Assembly (NCBI RefSeq): GCF_000631985.1
Contig: NZ_JFYN01000012.1
Location: forward strand, 594,857 to 658,856
Direction of reading: 5' to 3'
DNA: 64,000 nucleotides
Source: Pseudomonas sp. RIT288
GTDB taxonomy: Bacteria > Pseudomonadota > Gammaproteobacteria > Pseudomonadales > Pseudomonadaceae
The position numbers and the translations under genes are program-made. Under the pieces are notes generated by a model, which worked only from the letters and a program-made list of their open reading frames with translations, was not told where the DNA came from and searched no databases. Shown one piece after another: positions 25,350 to 34,382 of this stretch (within the stretch, counting starts at the first letter, position 1; every line of letters starts with the position of its first letter).

Positions 25350-26078
25350 ATGAGTGTTTCCGATACCACCAGCAGCCTGAGCATGAATGACATCCTGGCG
25401 AACTCCTCGAAGAAAACGAGCAGTTCGACCACCGGTGGCATTGCTTCGGCCACCAACAGCGCCACTGGCGGCAAAGCCCTGGGCAAGGATGCGTTCCTGC
25501 AACTGCTGGTCACCCAGCTGAAAAACCAGAACCCGCTTGATCCGCAGGACAACAGCGCCTTCGTAGCACAGTTGGCGCAGTTCAGCAGCCTTGAGGGCAT
25601 CACCACCCTCAACAGCACCGTCAGTTCGCTGGCCGGCAACTACAGCTCCTCGCAAGCCCTGCAGGCGTCGTCGCTGGTTGGCCGCAACGTGATCGTGCAG
25701 ACCAACACCGTTCAATTGGACGACCCGAGCAAAGGCATGACCGGTTCGGTCACCGTGCCGTCGTCGATTGCCGGTGGCACCGTCAGCATTACCGACAGCA
25801 GCGGCACGGTGGTTCGCACCATCGATCTGGGCAGTCGCGCCGCAGGCAGCGCAAGCTTCACCTGGGACGGCAAGGACAAGGACGGCAATCTGGTCAAGAC
25901 CGGTACCTATACCGTCAAAGCCAACGCCTCGATCAATGGCACCGCGACCGACCTGGCGACCTACCTGCCAGCCACGGTCAACAGCGTGACCATCAGCCAG
26001 ACCGGTGGCGAGCTGATGCTCAACCTGTCCGGCAAGGGCACCGTCGCCCTGTCCAAAGTACAAACCATTGGTATATAG
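25350..26078 (+). CDS. flgD: Hook cap / hook assembly protein FlgD
   Basis: Scaffold that caps the growing hook. 242 residues. N-terminal export/cap segment with LGKDAFLQLLVTQLKNQNPL, followed by a Tudor-like and FlgD Ig-like domain (TFTWDGKDKDGNLVKTGTYT). 30 bp before flgE. Confidence 0.96.
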   Translation: MSVSDTTSSLSMNDILANSSKKTSSSTTGGIASATNSATGGKALGKDAFLQLLVTQLKNQNPLDPQDNSAFVAQLAQFSSLEGITTLNSTVSSLAGNYSSSQALQASSLVGRNVIVQTNTVQLDDPSKGMTGSVTVPSSIAGGTVSITDSSGTVVRTIDLGSRAAGSASFTWDGKDKDGNLVKTGTYTVKANASINGTATDLATYLPATVNSVTISQTGGELMLNLSGKGTVALSKVQTIGI

Positions 26079-26108
26079 AGCCGACTAACCGGCACAAAGG
26101 AGTGGAAT

Positions 26109-27425
26109 ATGTCTTTCAATATCGGCCTTAGCGGTCTCTATGCAGCCAACAAACAACTGGACGTGACCGGCAACAACATCGCCAACGTCGCGACCGCCGG
26201 TTTCAAATCGTCCCGTGCAGAATTCGAAGACGTTTACTCGTCGACCCGTCTGGGCAGTGGCAGCAAGGTCATCGGTAACGGTGTACGTCTGGCCAACGTT
26301 TCTCAGCAGTTCACCCAGGGTGATATCAACAACACCGGTAACGTGCTGGACATGGGTATCAACGGTTCCGGCTTCTTCACCATGAGCAACAACGGCTCGA
26401 TCTCCTATACCCGTGCCGGTACGTTCAAGGTCGACAATGCCGGTTACATCACCAACACCGACTACACCTCGCGTCTGCAAGGTTACGGTGTGGATGCCAA
26501 CGGCAAGATCGTCAATGGTGTGTTGACCGACCTGAAGATCGACACTTCCAACCTGGCGCCGAAGTCCACCTCGCTGGTGACCTCGACCATCAACCTGGAC
26601 TCGACCGCTCCAGTGATCGACGACACAGTGCCCGCCGGCAAGTTCGATCCGAACAACCTTGCGACCTACACCAAGTCGTTCAGCACGCCGATCTATGACA
26701 GTCAGGGCAACATGCACCCGATGGATCAGTACGTGGTCAAGACCGGTGCGAACACCTGGAAGGTCTACACCCTGGTAGACGGTCGCAATCCGGACGCTAC
26801 CGGTAGCGATCCGAAGGTCACCGCGCCGACACCTTCGACCATGACGTTTGACTCCGCTGGCAAGCTGACTCAGGTCAGCACTCTGCCGGGCCCGGTGATC
26901 AGCAGTGACCTCAAGCTCAGTGGCTGGGTCCCGGGTAATGTGATCAACGGTACGTTCAGGCCTAATGGTGCAGCCGCGAACCCGGCAGGCATCACCATTT
27001 CGATGGCTCAGACCACCCAGTACAACGCCGATACTGCCCGTTCGATCCCGACTCAGGATGGTTACGCCACTGGCCAGATCACCAACCTGACCATCGATGG
27101 CACCGGTACCCTGTTCGCCAACTTCAGCAACAACCAGAGCAAGGCCATCGGCCAGGTTGCGCTGGCCAGCTTCACCAACGAACAGGGCCTGCAGGCTATC
27201 GGTGGTACTAGCTGGAAAGAAACCTTCGCTTCCGGTATTCCGGGCTACGACGCGCCGAAAACCGGTACCTTGGGCGAGGTGGTATCCAACTCGCTGGAAG
27301 AGTCCAACGTTAACCTGACCAATGAACTGGTGGACCTGATCAAGGGCCAGAGCAACTATCAGGCGAACGCGAAGACCATTTCGACCCAGAGCACCATCAT
27401 GCAGACCATCATTCAGATGACCTGA
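26109..27425 (+). CDS. flgE: Flagellar hook protein FlgE
   Basis: Structural hook subunit. 438 residues with SFNIGLSGLYAANKQLDVTG, NNIANVATAGFKSSRAEFED at the N-terminus and the C-terminal NSLEESNVNLTNELVDLIKG coiled-coil. AAGGAG precedes the ATG. Last gene of flgBCDE in the window, closed by a terminator; later flagellar genes (flgF onward) are not present here, so the cluster is split. Confidence 0.96.
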   Translation: MSFNIGLSGLYAANKQLDVTGNNIANVATAGFKSSRAEFEDVYSSTRLGSGSKVIGNGVRLANVSQQFTQGDINNTGNVLDMGINGSGFFTMSNNGSISYTRAGTFKVDNAGYITNTDYTSRLQGYGVDANGKIVNGVLTDLKIDTSNLAPKSTSLVTSTINLDSTAPVIDDTVPAGKFDPNNLATYTKSFSTPIYDSQGNMHPMDQYVVKTGANTWKVYTLVDGRNPDATGSDPKVTAPTPSTMTFDSAGKLTQVSTLPGPVISSDLKLSGWVPGNVINGTFRPNGAAANPAGITISMAQTTQYNADTARSIPTQDGYATGQITNLTIDGTGTLFANFSNNQSKAIGQVALASFTNEQGLQAIGGTSWKETFASGIPGYDAPKTGTLGEVVSNSLEESNVNLTNELVDLIKGQSNYQANAKTISTQSTIMQTIIQMT

Positions 27426-27449
27426 TTGCGGTTTCTGGTTGTGCAAGGG

Positions 27450-27475
27450 AGCCCCTCTTTTTGAGGGGCTTTTTT
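27450..27475 (+). terminator. Terminator of flgBCDE
   Basis: Stem AGCCCCTC / GAGGGGCT with a TTTTT loop and a TTTTTT tail, 25 bp after flgE. Confidence 0.93.
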
Positions 27476-27479
27476 GTGG

Positions 27480-27800
27480 GCTATTGTTTTGTGGGCTTAT
27501 CCATTGCTGCGATAACGGCTACTTAGGGTTTCGCCCTTACGGCGAGTCACCTTTTCCAGGCGCCGGAGTGCCGGCCCAACGAAAAGATAACCCAAAAGGC
27601 TTGGCCCCAGCGTTCGGCCCTCGCCGTGGCTCGGGTTCCTTTGCTACGGTATTCATCCGGGGGCATCGCCTACGGTTTGCTTCGCTGCACCTCCTCTCGA
27701 TGTGTTTGGCTGCGCCAAACGGTCGCTGCGCTCCCGCCCCCGGATAAACCCCTGCACTCAGCCTGCCAACGGGGCCGGTAAGGCAAGATCAAAAGCTTTC
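27480..27800. repeat. Long dispersed intergenic repeat (fluorescens-group type)
   Basis: About 300 bp without real coding potential, with internal short inverted motifs (GGGTTTCGCCCTTACGGCGAG, GTTTGGCTGCGCCAAAC, CCGGGGGCATCGCC). I recognise this sequence type from intergenic repeats of fluorescens-group genomes; that is memory, not a search. It is followed by a REPIN and an octamer array, so the flgE-nrdA gap (27426-28184) consists of repeats and two terminators. Confidence 0.55.
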
Positions 27801-27900
27801 GGCGAGCTGACACTCGGCCATTGAGTGGTGAAGAGCATGTGTTTGGCTTTTGCTCTTCTGTGCGAGCCAACTAATCTCCGTCAGATTCACTTAATCAATG

Positions 27901-28080
27901 GTAGGAGCTGCCGAAGGCTGCGATCTTTTGATCTTTTGATCTTTTGATTTTTTGATCTTTTGATCTTTTGATCTTTCGATCTTTTGATCCTTTGATCCTT
28001 TGATCCTTTGATCCTTTGATCTTTGGCGGCAGCAGTAAAGATCAAAAGATCGCAGCCTCGTTTCACTCGACAGCTCCTAC
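27901..28080. repeat. REPIN, family C, with expanded interior
   Basis: Left arm GTAGGAGCTGCCGAAGGCTG (27901 on) and right arm GCAGCC...CAGCTCCTAC (to 28080). The right arm is degenerate (GCAGCCTCGTTTCACTCGACAG), unlike the other copies. The interior carries thirteen octamers, making this element about twice the length of its relatives. Confidence 0.85.
27922..28025. repeat. GATCTTTT octamer tandem array, 13 units
   Basis: Thirteen consecutive 8-bp units: GATCTTTT with variants GATTTTTT, GATCTTTC, four adjacent GATCCTTT and a final GATCTTTG. The clustering of the GATCCTTT variant shows unit-by-unit duplication. The opposite strand reads as a Lys/Asp/Gln-rich frame, a by-product of the repeat. 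Confidence 0.95.
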
Positions 28081-28096
28081 AAATATATGGCGGACA

Positions 28097-28140
28097 AAAG
28101 AAAACCCCCGACACACCAGAAGTCTGTCGGGGGTTCTTTT
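28097..28140 (-). terminator. Terminator of nrdA
   Basis: Minus-strand stem AACCCCCGACA / TGTCGGGGGTT around an 11-base loop, followed by TTCTTTT, 45 bp after the nrdA stop. Confidence 0.9.
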
Positions 28141-28184
28141 GCCTGGAAGAATCAGGCGTCTCGCGACGCCTGATTCGGCTCAGC

Positions 28185-31079
28185 TTATTGGCAAGCTTCG
28201 CAATCCGGCTCGTCGATCGCGCAAGCCTTTGGCACTGGAGCCGGACCGGCTGGAGCTGCCAGAACCGAATCATCGCCGTGGTTGCCGCCGCTGGAAACAG
28301 CGTTCAGCTTGCCGGTGTTGATGGTCGACTTCTCGGTGCTGGTCGCGGCCAGGGCACGGAGGTAGTAGGTGGTTTTCAGGCCACGGTACCAGGCCATGCG
28401 GTAGGTCACGTCGAGCTTCTTGCCCGAGGCGCCGGCGATGTACAGGTTCAGCGACTGGGCCTGATCGATCCACTTCTGACGACGGCTGGCGGCGTCAACG
28501 ATCCACTTGGTGTCCACTTCGAACGCGGTCGCGTAGAGCTCTTTGAGTTCTTGCGGGATGCGCTCGATCTGCTGAACCGAACCGTCGTAGTACTTCAGGT
28601 CGTTGATCATGACCGAGTCCCACAGACCGCGAGCCTTGAGGTCGCGAACCAGGTACGGGTTGATCACGGTGAATTCGCCCGACAGGTTCGATTTCACATA
28701 CAGGTTCTGGTAGGTCGGTTCGATCGACTGCGATACGCCGGTGATGTTGGCGATGGTCGCGGTCGGTGCGATGGCCATGATGTTGGAGTTACGAATGCCT
28801 TTCTGTACACGGGCGCGAACCGGTGCCCAGTCCAGGGTTTCGTTCAGGTCAACGTCGATGTACTTCTGGCCGCGTTGTTCGATCAGGATCTGTTGCGAAT
28901 CCAGTGGCAGGATGCCTTTGGACCACAGCGAACCGTTGAAGGTCTCGTACGCGCCGCGCTCGTCAGCCAGGTCGCAGGACGCCTGGATCGCGTAGTAGCT
29001 GACCGCTTCCATCGACTTGTCGGCGAACTCGACGGCAGCGTCGGAACCGTAAGGGATGTGCTGCAGGTACAGCGCGTCCTGGAAGCCCATGATGCCCAGA
29101 CCGACCGGACGGTGGCGGAAGTTGGAGTTCTTCGCTTGCGGCACCGAGTAGTAGTTGATGTCGATCACGTTGTCGAGCATGCGCACGGCCGTGTTCACGG
29201 TGCGTTGCAGCTTGGCGGTGTCCAGCTTGCCGTCGACGATGTGGTTCGGCAGGTTGATCGAGCCCAGGTTGCAAACGGCGATCTCGTCCTTGTTGGTGTT
29301 CAAGGTGATCTCGGTGCACAGGTTCGAGCTGTGAACCACGCCAACGTGCTGCTGCGGGCTGCGCAGGTTGCACGGGTCCTTGAACGTCAGCCATGGGTGG
29401 CCGGTTTCGAACAGCATGGAAAGCATTTTGCGCCACAGGTCTTTGGCCTGGATGGTCTTGAACAGCTTGACCTTGCCCGGGTACTCGGTCAGGGCTTCGT
29501 AGTACTCGTAGCGCTCTTCGAAGGCTTTACCGGTCAGATCGTGCAGATCCGGTACTTCGGAAGGCGAGAACAGAGTCCACTTGCCGTCATCGAAGACACG
29601 CTTCATGAACAGGTCAGGGATCCAGTTGGCGGTGTTCATGTCGTGGGTACGACGACGATCATCACCGGTGTTCTTGCGCAGTTCGATGAACTCTTCGATG
29701 TCCATGTGCCAGGTTTCCAGGTAGGCACACACAGCGCCTTTGCGCTTGCCACCCTGGTTAACGGCTACCGCGGTGTCGTTCACCACTTTCAGGAACGGCA
29801 CCACGCCTTGCGACTTGCCGTTGGTGCCTTTGATGTACGAGCCCAGCGCACGCACTGGCGTCCAGTCGTTGCCCAGGCCGCCGGCGAATTTCGACAGCAT
29901 GGCGTTGTCGTGGATCGCGTGGTAGATGCCCGACAGGTCGTCCGGAACGGTGGTCAGGTAGCAGCTCGACAGTTGTGGACGCAGGGTACCGGCGTTGAAC
30001 AGGGTCGGCGTCGAAGCCATGTAGTCGAAGGACGACAGCAGGTTGTAGAACTCTATCGCACGGTCTTCTTTCTGCTTTTCTTCGATCGCCAGGCCCATGG
30101 CCACGCGCATGAAGAAGATCTGCGGCAGTTCGAAACGCACGCCATCCTTGTGGATGAAGTAACGGTCGTACAGGGTCTGCAGGCCCAGGTAGGTGAATTG
30201 CTGATCGCGCTCGTGGTTGATCGCCTTGCCCAGTTTTTCCAGGTCGAAGGTGGCCAGCACAGGGTTCAGCAGTTCGAACTCGATACCTTTGGCGATGTAA
30301 GCCGGCAGCGCCTTGGCGTACAGGTCGGCCATCTCGTGGTGAGTGGCGCTTTCGGCCACACCCAGGAAGCCCAGACCTTCGGCACGCAGGGTGTCCATCA
30401 GCAGGCGAGCGGTGACGAACGAGTAGTTCGGCTCACGTTCAACCAGGGTACGCGCGGTCATCACCAGTGCGGTGTTGACGTCGTTCAGGGCCACGCCGTC
30501 GTACAGGTTTTTCAGGGTTTCGCGCTGGATCAGGTCGCCATCGACTTCAGCCAGGCCTTCGCAGGCTTCGGTAACGATGGTGTTCAGGCGGCCCATGTCC
30601 AGCGGCGCGAGGCTGCCGTCGGCACGGGTGATGCGGATCGACGGGTGCGCGTTGACCGCCGCTTCTACCGGCGCGTGGGCAGCGCGTTCTTTCGAACGGC
30701 CATCACGGTAGATCACGTAATCGCGAGCGACTTTCTGCTCGCCGGCACGCATCAGGGCCAGTTCGACCTGATCCTGGATCTCTTCGATGTGGATGGTGCC
30801 GCCCGACGGCATGCGACGCTTGAAAGTCGCGGTGACTTGTTCGGTCAGACGGGCAACGGTGTCGTGGATTCGCGACGAAGCGGCAGCGGTGCCGCCCTCA
30901 ACTGCGAGAAACGCTTTGGTGATAGCGACGGTGATCTTGTCATCGGTGTAAGGAACGACAGTGCCATTACGCTTGATCACGCGCAGTTGACCCGGCGCGG
31001 TGGCGGCCAGATCCGAATTCGAATCGGCGGCCTGCGGCAAGGTGCCCTGCGGGTTCTCGCGAGTTGTGTCGGTTTGCAT
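28185..31079 (-). CDS. nrdA: Class Ia ribonucleotide reductase, alpha subunit
   Basis: Reduces ribonucleoside diphosphates to deoxyribonucleotides. 964 residues, longer than E. coli NrdA because of two N-terminal ATP-cones (LRVIKRNGTVVPYTDDKITV and IRITRADGSLAPLDMGRLNT), as known for P. aeruginosa. Active-site NLCTEI and LGSINL regions and the C-terminal redox pair DCEAC are present. The start at 31079 follows GGAGA at 7 bp; the ATG four codons earlier overlaps that site. nrdB is not adjacent in this window on the downstream side. An intrinsic terminator follows. Confidence 0.97.
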   Translation of the reverse strand: MQTDTTRENPQGTLPQAADSNSDLAATAPGQLRVIKRNGTVVPYTDDKITVAITKAFLAVEGGTAAASSRIHDTVARLTEQVTATFKRRMPSGGTIHIEEIQDQVELALMRAGEQKVARDYVIYRDGRSKERAAHAPVEAAVNAHPSIRITRADGSLAPLDMGRLNTIVTEACEGLAEVDGDLIQRETLKNLYDGVALNDVNTALVMTARTLVEREPNYSFVTARLLMDTLRAEGLGFLGVAESATHHEMADLYAKALPAYIAKGIEFELLNPVLATFDLEKLGKAINHERDQQFTYLGLQTLYDRYFIHKDGVRFELPQIFFMRVAMGLAIEEKQKEDRAIEFYNLLSSFDYMASTPTLFNAGTLRPQLSSCYLTTVPDDLSGIYHAIHDNAMLSKFAGGLGNDWTPVRALGSYIKGTNGKSQGVVPFLKVVNDTAVAVNQGGKRKGAVCAYLETWHMDIEEFIELRKNTGDDRRRTHDMNTANWIPDLFMKRVFDDGKWTLFSPSEVPDLHDLTGKAFEERYEYYEALTEYPGKVKLFKTIQAKDLWRKMLSMLFETGHPWLTFKDPCNLRSPQQHVGVVHSSNLCTEITLNTNKDEIAVCNLGSINLPNHIVDGKLDTAKLQRTVNTAVRMLDNVIDINYYSVPQAKNSNFRHRPVGLGIMGFQDALYLQHIPYGSDAAVEFADKSMEAVSYYAIQASCDLADERGAYETFNGSLWSKGILPLDSQQILIEQRGQKYIDVDLNETLDWAPVRARVQKGIRNSNIMAIAPTATIANITGVSQSIEPTYQNLYVKSNLSGEFTVINPYLVRDLKARGLWDSVMINDLKYYDGSVQQIERIPQELKELYATAFEVDTKWIVDAASRRQKWIDQAQSLNLYIAGASGKKLDVTYRMAWYRGLKTTYYLRALAATSTEKSTINTGKLNAVSSGGNHGDDSVLAAPAGPAPVPKACAIDEPDCEACQ

Positions 31080-31440
31080 GGGTGTCTCCACGTTCTCTAT
31101 GTTTGTTTGGGCACCATCAAGGTGCCCACCGTTCCGTCCTGAAGCACTACAACCGGCACGCGCCGGGCATAACGACTTCGGGACAGTTCAGGAAGGGGGC
31201 CTTGTGAGCGCCGCTTCCATGCCGAAGTCTTCGGTTCGCGCGATACGCGTGAGACCGCATTCCTTTCGGGGAGCAGATTCGTCACTGCAACACCCGTACC
31301 GTTATCGTCGTGGTCGACTGAAAAACGGTAGCCATCCGCAGGCGCGGTTTGGGCTTTCGAAAATACGTTTGGTTCAACCCGACAATGGCAATAAAAAGCC
31401 TTGAATTCACTGTCCGGTTTGTGTTTGGTTTTTTGCGAAA

Positions 31441-31458
31441 ACCCCTACATGTAGGGGT
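31441..31458. promoter_or_regulatory. Perfect palindrome ACCCCTACATGTAGGGGT, NrdR-box-like
   Basis: 18-bp palindrome; with flanking A and T it also forms a hairpin with a T6 tail on the plus strand. Its centre (CTACATGTAG) fits the most conserved positions of the NrdR box (CwAnATnTwG). A partner box at the usual spacing is not evident. Confidence 0.4.
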
Positions 31459-31476
31459 TTTTTACGCACGGGCTAC

Positions 31477-31506
31477 AAGATAATGCGTTTTGGGGGAGTA
31501 TTGCAA
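31477..31506 (-). promoter_or_regulatory. Possible nrdA promoter
   Basis: Minus strand TTGCAA (31501-31506), 18-bp spacer, TATCTT (31477-31482). Transcription would start near 31470 and place the palindrome just downstream, giving a leader of about 390 nt. Weak -10. Confidence 0.35.
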
Positions 31507-31784
31507 CGTATAGCCTGTGGATAAACCTGTGCGTAAATTGTGTGCGAAAGGGCTGATTCGCGTGTAGGCCGCGAACCTGCTGAGCTAGACCGTTTGTCAC
31601 TGTTTTTCACTCGGGAAAAACGCTTCAGCGGATTTTTAAGGGCGCGAACCCTATCACAAAAAAACGCCTTGTCCGAACGCATTTGGCGACTTGTGTTCTG
31701 GCTGTACGCCGTTTATACAATCGAGCGGTGTTTACCCAGTCTTATCCCCCCGAAAGATGACAAAAAGACGGGAGGATCTAGAAC

Positions 31785-31874
31785 TGTGGGAGCGAGCCTG
31801 CTCGCGAAAGCGTTGGATCAGCCAACATTGATGCTGAACCTACCGACGCATTCGCGAGCAGGCTCGCTCCCACA
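31785..31874. repeat. REPIN, family B (TGTGGGAGCGAGCCTGCTCGCGA)
   Basis: Intact inverted pair: TGTGGGAGCGAGCCTGCTCG at the left and its inverse ending CTCCCACA at the right. Confidence 0.92.
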
Positions 31875-31936
31875 TGGATTGTGCTGCGTCGTACGGTTCT
31901 TCCTTTATTAATAAAAACAGCAAGCAGAGGTCACTG

Positions 31937-32659
31937 GTGGAGCAAGAAGCCTGGCAGGTATTGATAGTCGAGGACGACCAGCGTCTGGCCGAACTCACCC
32001 GCGAATACCTGCAAGCCAATGGATTGCGCGTGGAGATCGAAGGCAACGGCGCGCTGGCGGCGGCGCGGATCATCAAGGAGCAGCCGGACCTGGTGATCCT
32101 CGACCTGATGCTGCCCGGTGAAGATGGCCTGAGCATTTGCCGCAAGGTGCGCGACCGTTACGACGGGCCGATCCTGATGCTCACCGCGCGCACCGACGAC
32201 GCTGACCAGATTCAAGGCCTCGACCTCGGTGCCGACGATTACGTGTGCAAACCGGTGCGCCCACGGCTGTTGCTGGCGCGGATTCAGGCCTTGCTGCGCC
32301 GCAGTGACACAGCCGAACCCGTCGCGGAAAAAAGCCGTCGCCTGCAATTCGGCCCGCTGGTGGTGGACAACGCCTTGCGCGAAGCTTGGCTCAGCGACAG
32401 CGGCATCGAACTGACCAGCGCCGAATTCGATCTGCTCTGGCTGCTGGTGTCGAATGCCGGGCGTATCCTCTCTCGCGAAGAAATCTTCACCGCCCTGCGT
32501 GGCATCGGCTATGACGGCCAGGATCGTTCGATCGATGTGCGCATCTCGCGCATCCGCCCGAAAATCGGTGACGACCCCGATCACCCGCGTCTGATCAAGA
32601 CCATCCGCAGCAAAGGCTATCTGTTCGTCCCTGAAGCCTGTGTGGATCTGGCGCTGTGA
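31937..32659 (+). CDS. OmpR-family response regulator (RstA-like)
   Basis: 240 residues. Receiver with acidic EDD (12-14), phospho-acceptor D56 (LVILDLMLPG) and K in YVCKPVRP, plus a winged-helix C-terminus (ELTSAEFDLLWLLVSNAGRI...SRIRPKIGDDP...IRSKGYLFV). The start GTG at 31937 is chosen because AGAGG lies upstream and earlier codons are read from the REPIN. Its stop overlaps the kinase start (GTGA). It sits next to nrdA, as PA1157 does in PAO1 by recollection. Confidence 0.93.
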   Translation: MEQEAWQVLIVEDDQRLAELTREYLQANGLRVEIEGNGALAAARIIKEQPDLVILDLMLPGEDGLSICRKVRDRYDGPILMLTARTDDADQIQGLDLGADDYVCKPVRPRLLLARIQALLRRSDTAEPVAEKSRRLQFGPLVVDNALREAWLSDSGIELTSAEFDLLWLLVSNAGRILSREEIFTALRGIGYDGQDRSIDVRISRIRPKIGDDPDHPRLIKTIRSKGYLFVPEACVDLAL

Positions 32660-34266
32660 ACTCGATCTTCCTGCGCATCTATGGCGGCATGTGCGCGGCG
32701 CTGATTCTGGTGGCGGTGCTCGGCGTGCTGGCACTGCACCTGCTCAATCAGGTGCGCAGCGAGCAATACCGCGAGCGCCTGGCCCACGGCACGTTCTCGC
32801 TGATGGCCGACAACCTGCAACCGATGAACGAGACCGAGCGCCACCGGGCGTTGTTGGTCTGGGAGCGTCTGCTGGGGATTCCGCTGGCACTGAAGAGGTT
32901 TTCCGAGACGGATCTGGACCTCTCTCAGCGCGCCCGGGTGCAGCGCGGTCAGGCCTTGGTGGAGCAGACCGGCCCGCATGCGGCGCGGGTCTATCGGCTG
33001 GTCAGCGACAAGGAACAGCTGCTCCTGACCGGTGACGTCCAACAGATCAGCGAACAACTGGCCCGCGCGACCATTTACCTGCTGGCCGATGAACTGGTGC
33101 GTTTCCCGGTGGGCGAGCAACCCAAGCGGCTGGCGCAATTAAAGGAAGAGAAGGGCTTCGGTTTTGATTTGCGACTGGTCACGGTCAACGAGGCCGACAT
33201 GGACGAAGACCAGAGCCGCCGCGTGTCCGAGGGCGATACGGTGATGGCGCTGGGCAAGGGCGGGGATTCGATTCGGGTGTTTGCCGGCATGGTCGGCACG
33301 CCGTGGGTGCTGGAAATCGGCCCGCTGTATCAGATGAATCCGTATCCGCCGCAATGGCTGGTGTTGATCGCTGCCCTGGGCCTGAGCCTGATCGGGCTGA
33401 TCGTTTATTTGTTGGTGCGCCAGCTCGAACGACGTCTGCGCGGACTCGAAGCCGCAGCCACACGCATCGCCAAGGGCAGCCTGGAAACCCGCGTGCCGGC
33501 GCGCGGAGCGGACTCGGTCGGGCGGCTGGCGGCGGCGTTCAATGGCATGGCCGAGCACTTGCAGCAGTTGCTGGCGATCCAGCGCGAACTCGTGCGTGCG
33601 GTGTCCCACGAACTGCGCACGCCGGTGGCACGCTTGCGTTTCGGGCTGGAGATGATCGGCTCGGCCACCACCCAGCAGGCGCTGGAAAAATACCGCGAGG
33701 GCATGGATCACGACATCGAGGATCTCGATAAGCTGGTCGACGAAATGCTCACCTATGCGCGGCTGGAACAGGGTTCACCAGCGCTGACCTTTCAACGCAT
33801 CGATCTCGATGCGCTGGTCAATCAGGTGATCGAAGAACTGGCACCGTTGCGTGCCGAGGTCACGGTGCAGCGTGGGTTATGCCTGTCGGCAGCGGATAAC
33901 GACGGCGCCTGGGTCGAGGCCGAGCCGCGCTTCCTGCATCGGGCGTTGCAGAACCTGGTGAGCAACGCGATGCGCCATGCGCGCTCGAAAGTCACGGTGA
34001 GTTATCAGGTCGGACAGTTGCGCTGTCGGGTCGATGTCGAGGATGACGGGCCGGGCGTGCCGGAGGTAGCGTGGGAGCGGATCTTCACGCCGTTCCTGCG
34101 TCTGGATGACAGCCGCACGCGGGCTTCTGGTGGGCATGGGCTGGGGCTGTCGATTGTGCGGCGGATCATTCACTGGCATGACGGTCGGGCGCTGATCAAC
34201 AAGAGCAAGAGTCTGGGTGGGGCCTGCTTCAGTCTGAGCTGGCCGAGGAATCAGGAACGCCGTTGA
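32656..34266 (+). CDS. Sensor histidine kinase (RstB-like)
   Basis: 536 residues. N-terminal helix (about 5-27), a periplasmic sensor of about 200 residues, second helix (about 234-256), HAMP, HisKA with AVSHELRTPVARLRF, and HATPase with NLVSNAMRHA, DDGPGVPE and GGHGLGLSIVRR. The GTG start at 32656 overlaps the regulator stop. Periplasmic ligand unknown. It forms a coupled two-gene operon with the regulator. Confidence 0.93.
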   Translation: MNSIFLRIYGGMCAALILVAVLGVLALHLLNQVRSEQYRERLAHGTFSLMADNLQPMNETERHRALLVWERLLGIPLALKRFSETDLDLSQRARVQRGQALVEQTGPHAARVYRLVSDKEQLLLTGDVQQISEQLARATIYLLADELVRFPVGEQPKRLAQLKEEKGFGFDLRLVTVNEADMDEDQSRRVSEGDTVMALGKGGDSIRVFAGMVGTPWVLEIGPLYQMNPYPPQWLVLIAALGLSLIGLIVYLLVRQLERRLRGLEAAATRIAKGSLETRVPARGADSVGRLAAAFNGMAEHLQQLLAIQRELVRAVSHELRTPVARLRFGLEMIGSATTQQALEKYREGMDHDIEDLDKLVDEMLTYARLEQGSPALTFQRIDLDALVNQVIEELAPLRAEVTVQRGLCLSAADNDGAWVEAEPRFLHRALQNLVSNAMRHARSKVTVSYQVGQLRCRVDVEDDGPGVPEVAWERIFTPFLRLDDSRTRASGGHGLGLSIVRRIIHWHDGRALINKSKSLGGACFSLSWPRNQERR

Positions 34267-34292
34267 TATCGATGTCGGCCGGACTGGCCTCA

Positions 34293-34358
34293 TTGCGAGC
34301 AGGCGAAGGCCTACAAGGGCACGCATTCCACATGTAGGCCTTCGCCTGCTCGCGATAG
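34293..34358. repeat. Short REP pair (GCGAGCAGGCGAAGGCCTAC)
   Basis: TTGCGAGCAGGCGAAGGCCT inverted at the right (AGGCCTTCGCCTGCTCGCGA) with a 22-bp centre. Head order is reversed relative to the family B copy at 31785. It lies between the convergent rstB-like and pcpS genes. Confidence 0.85.
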
Positions 34359-34382
34359 GGCCGATGCCAACACCGCAAATCC

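Larger units (their letters stand above)
31080..31936. promoter_or_regulatory. Long non-coding gap upstream of nrdA
   Basis: 857 bp without a supported gene. The right third contains a REPIN (31785-31874), the middle a palindrome and a possible nrdA promoter, and the left about 360 bp would be nrdA leader. The REPIN abuts the response-regulator gene, so that gene's promoter must lie in or beside it. Confidence 0.6.

Noticed and set aside
27922..28025. CRISPR array
   Set aside because: Octamer units without spacers or longer repeats, and no cas genes; it is simple-sequence expansion in a REPIN.
28023..31142. 1039-codon rightward open frame opposite nrdA
   Set aside because: High-GC codon bias removes stops from the antisense frame. 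It has no ribosome site and its composition mirrors nrdA; nrdA matches a known family throughout.
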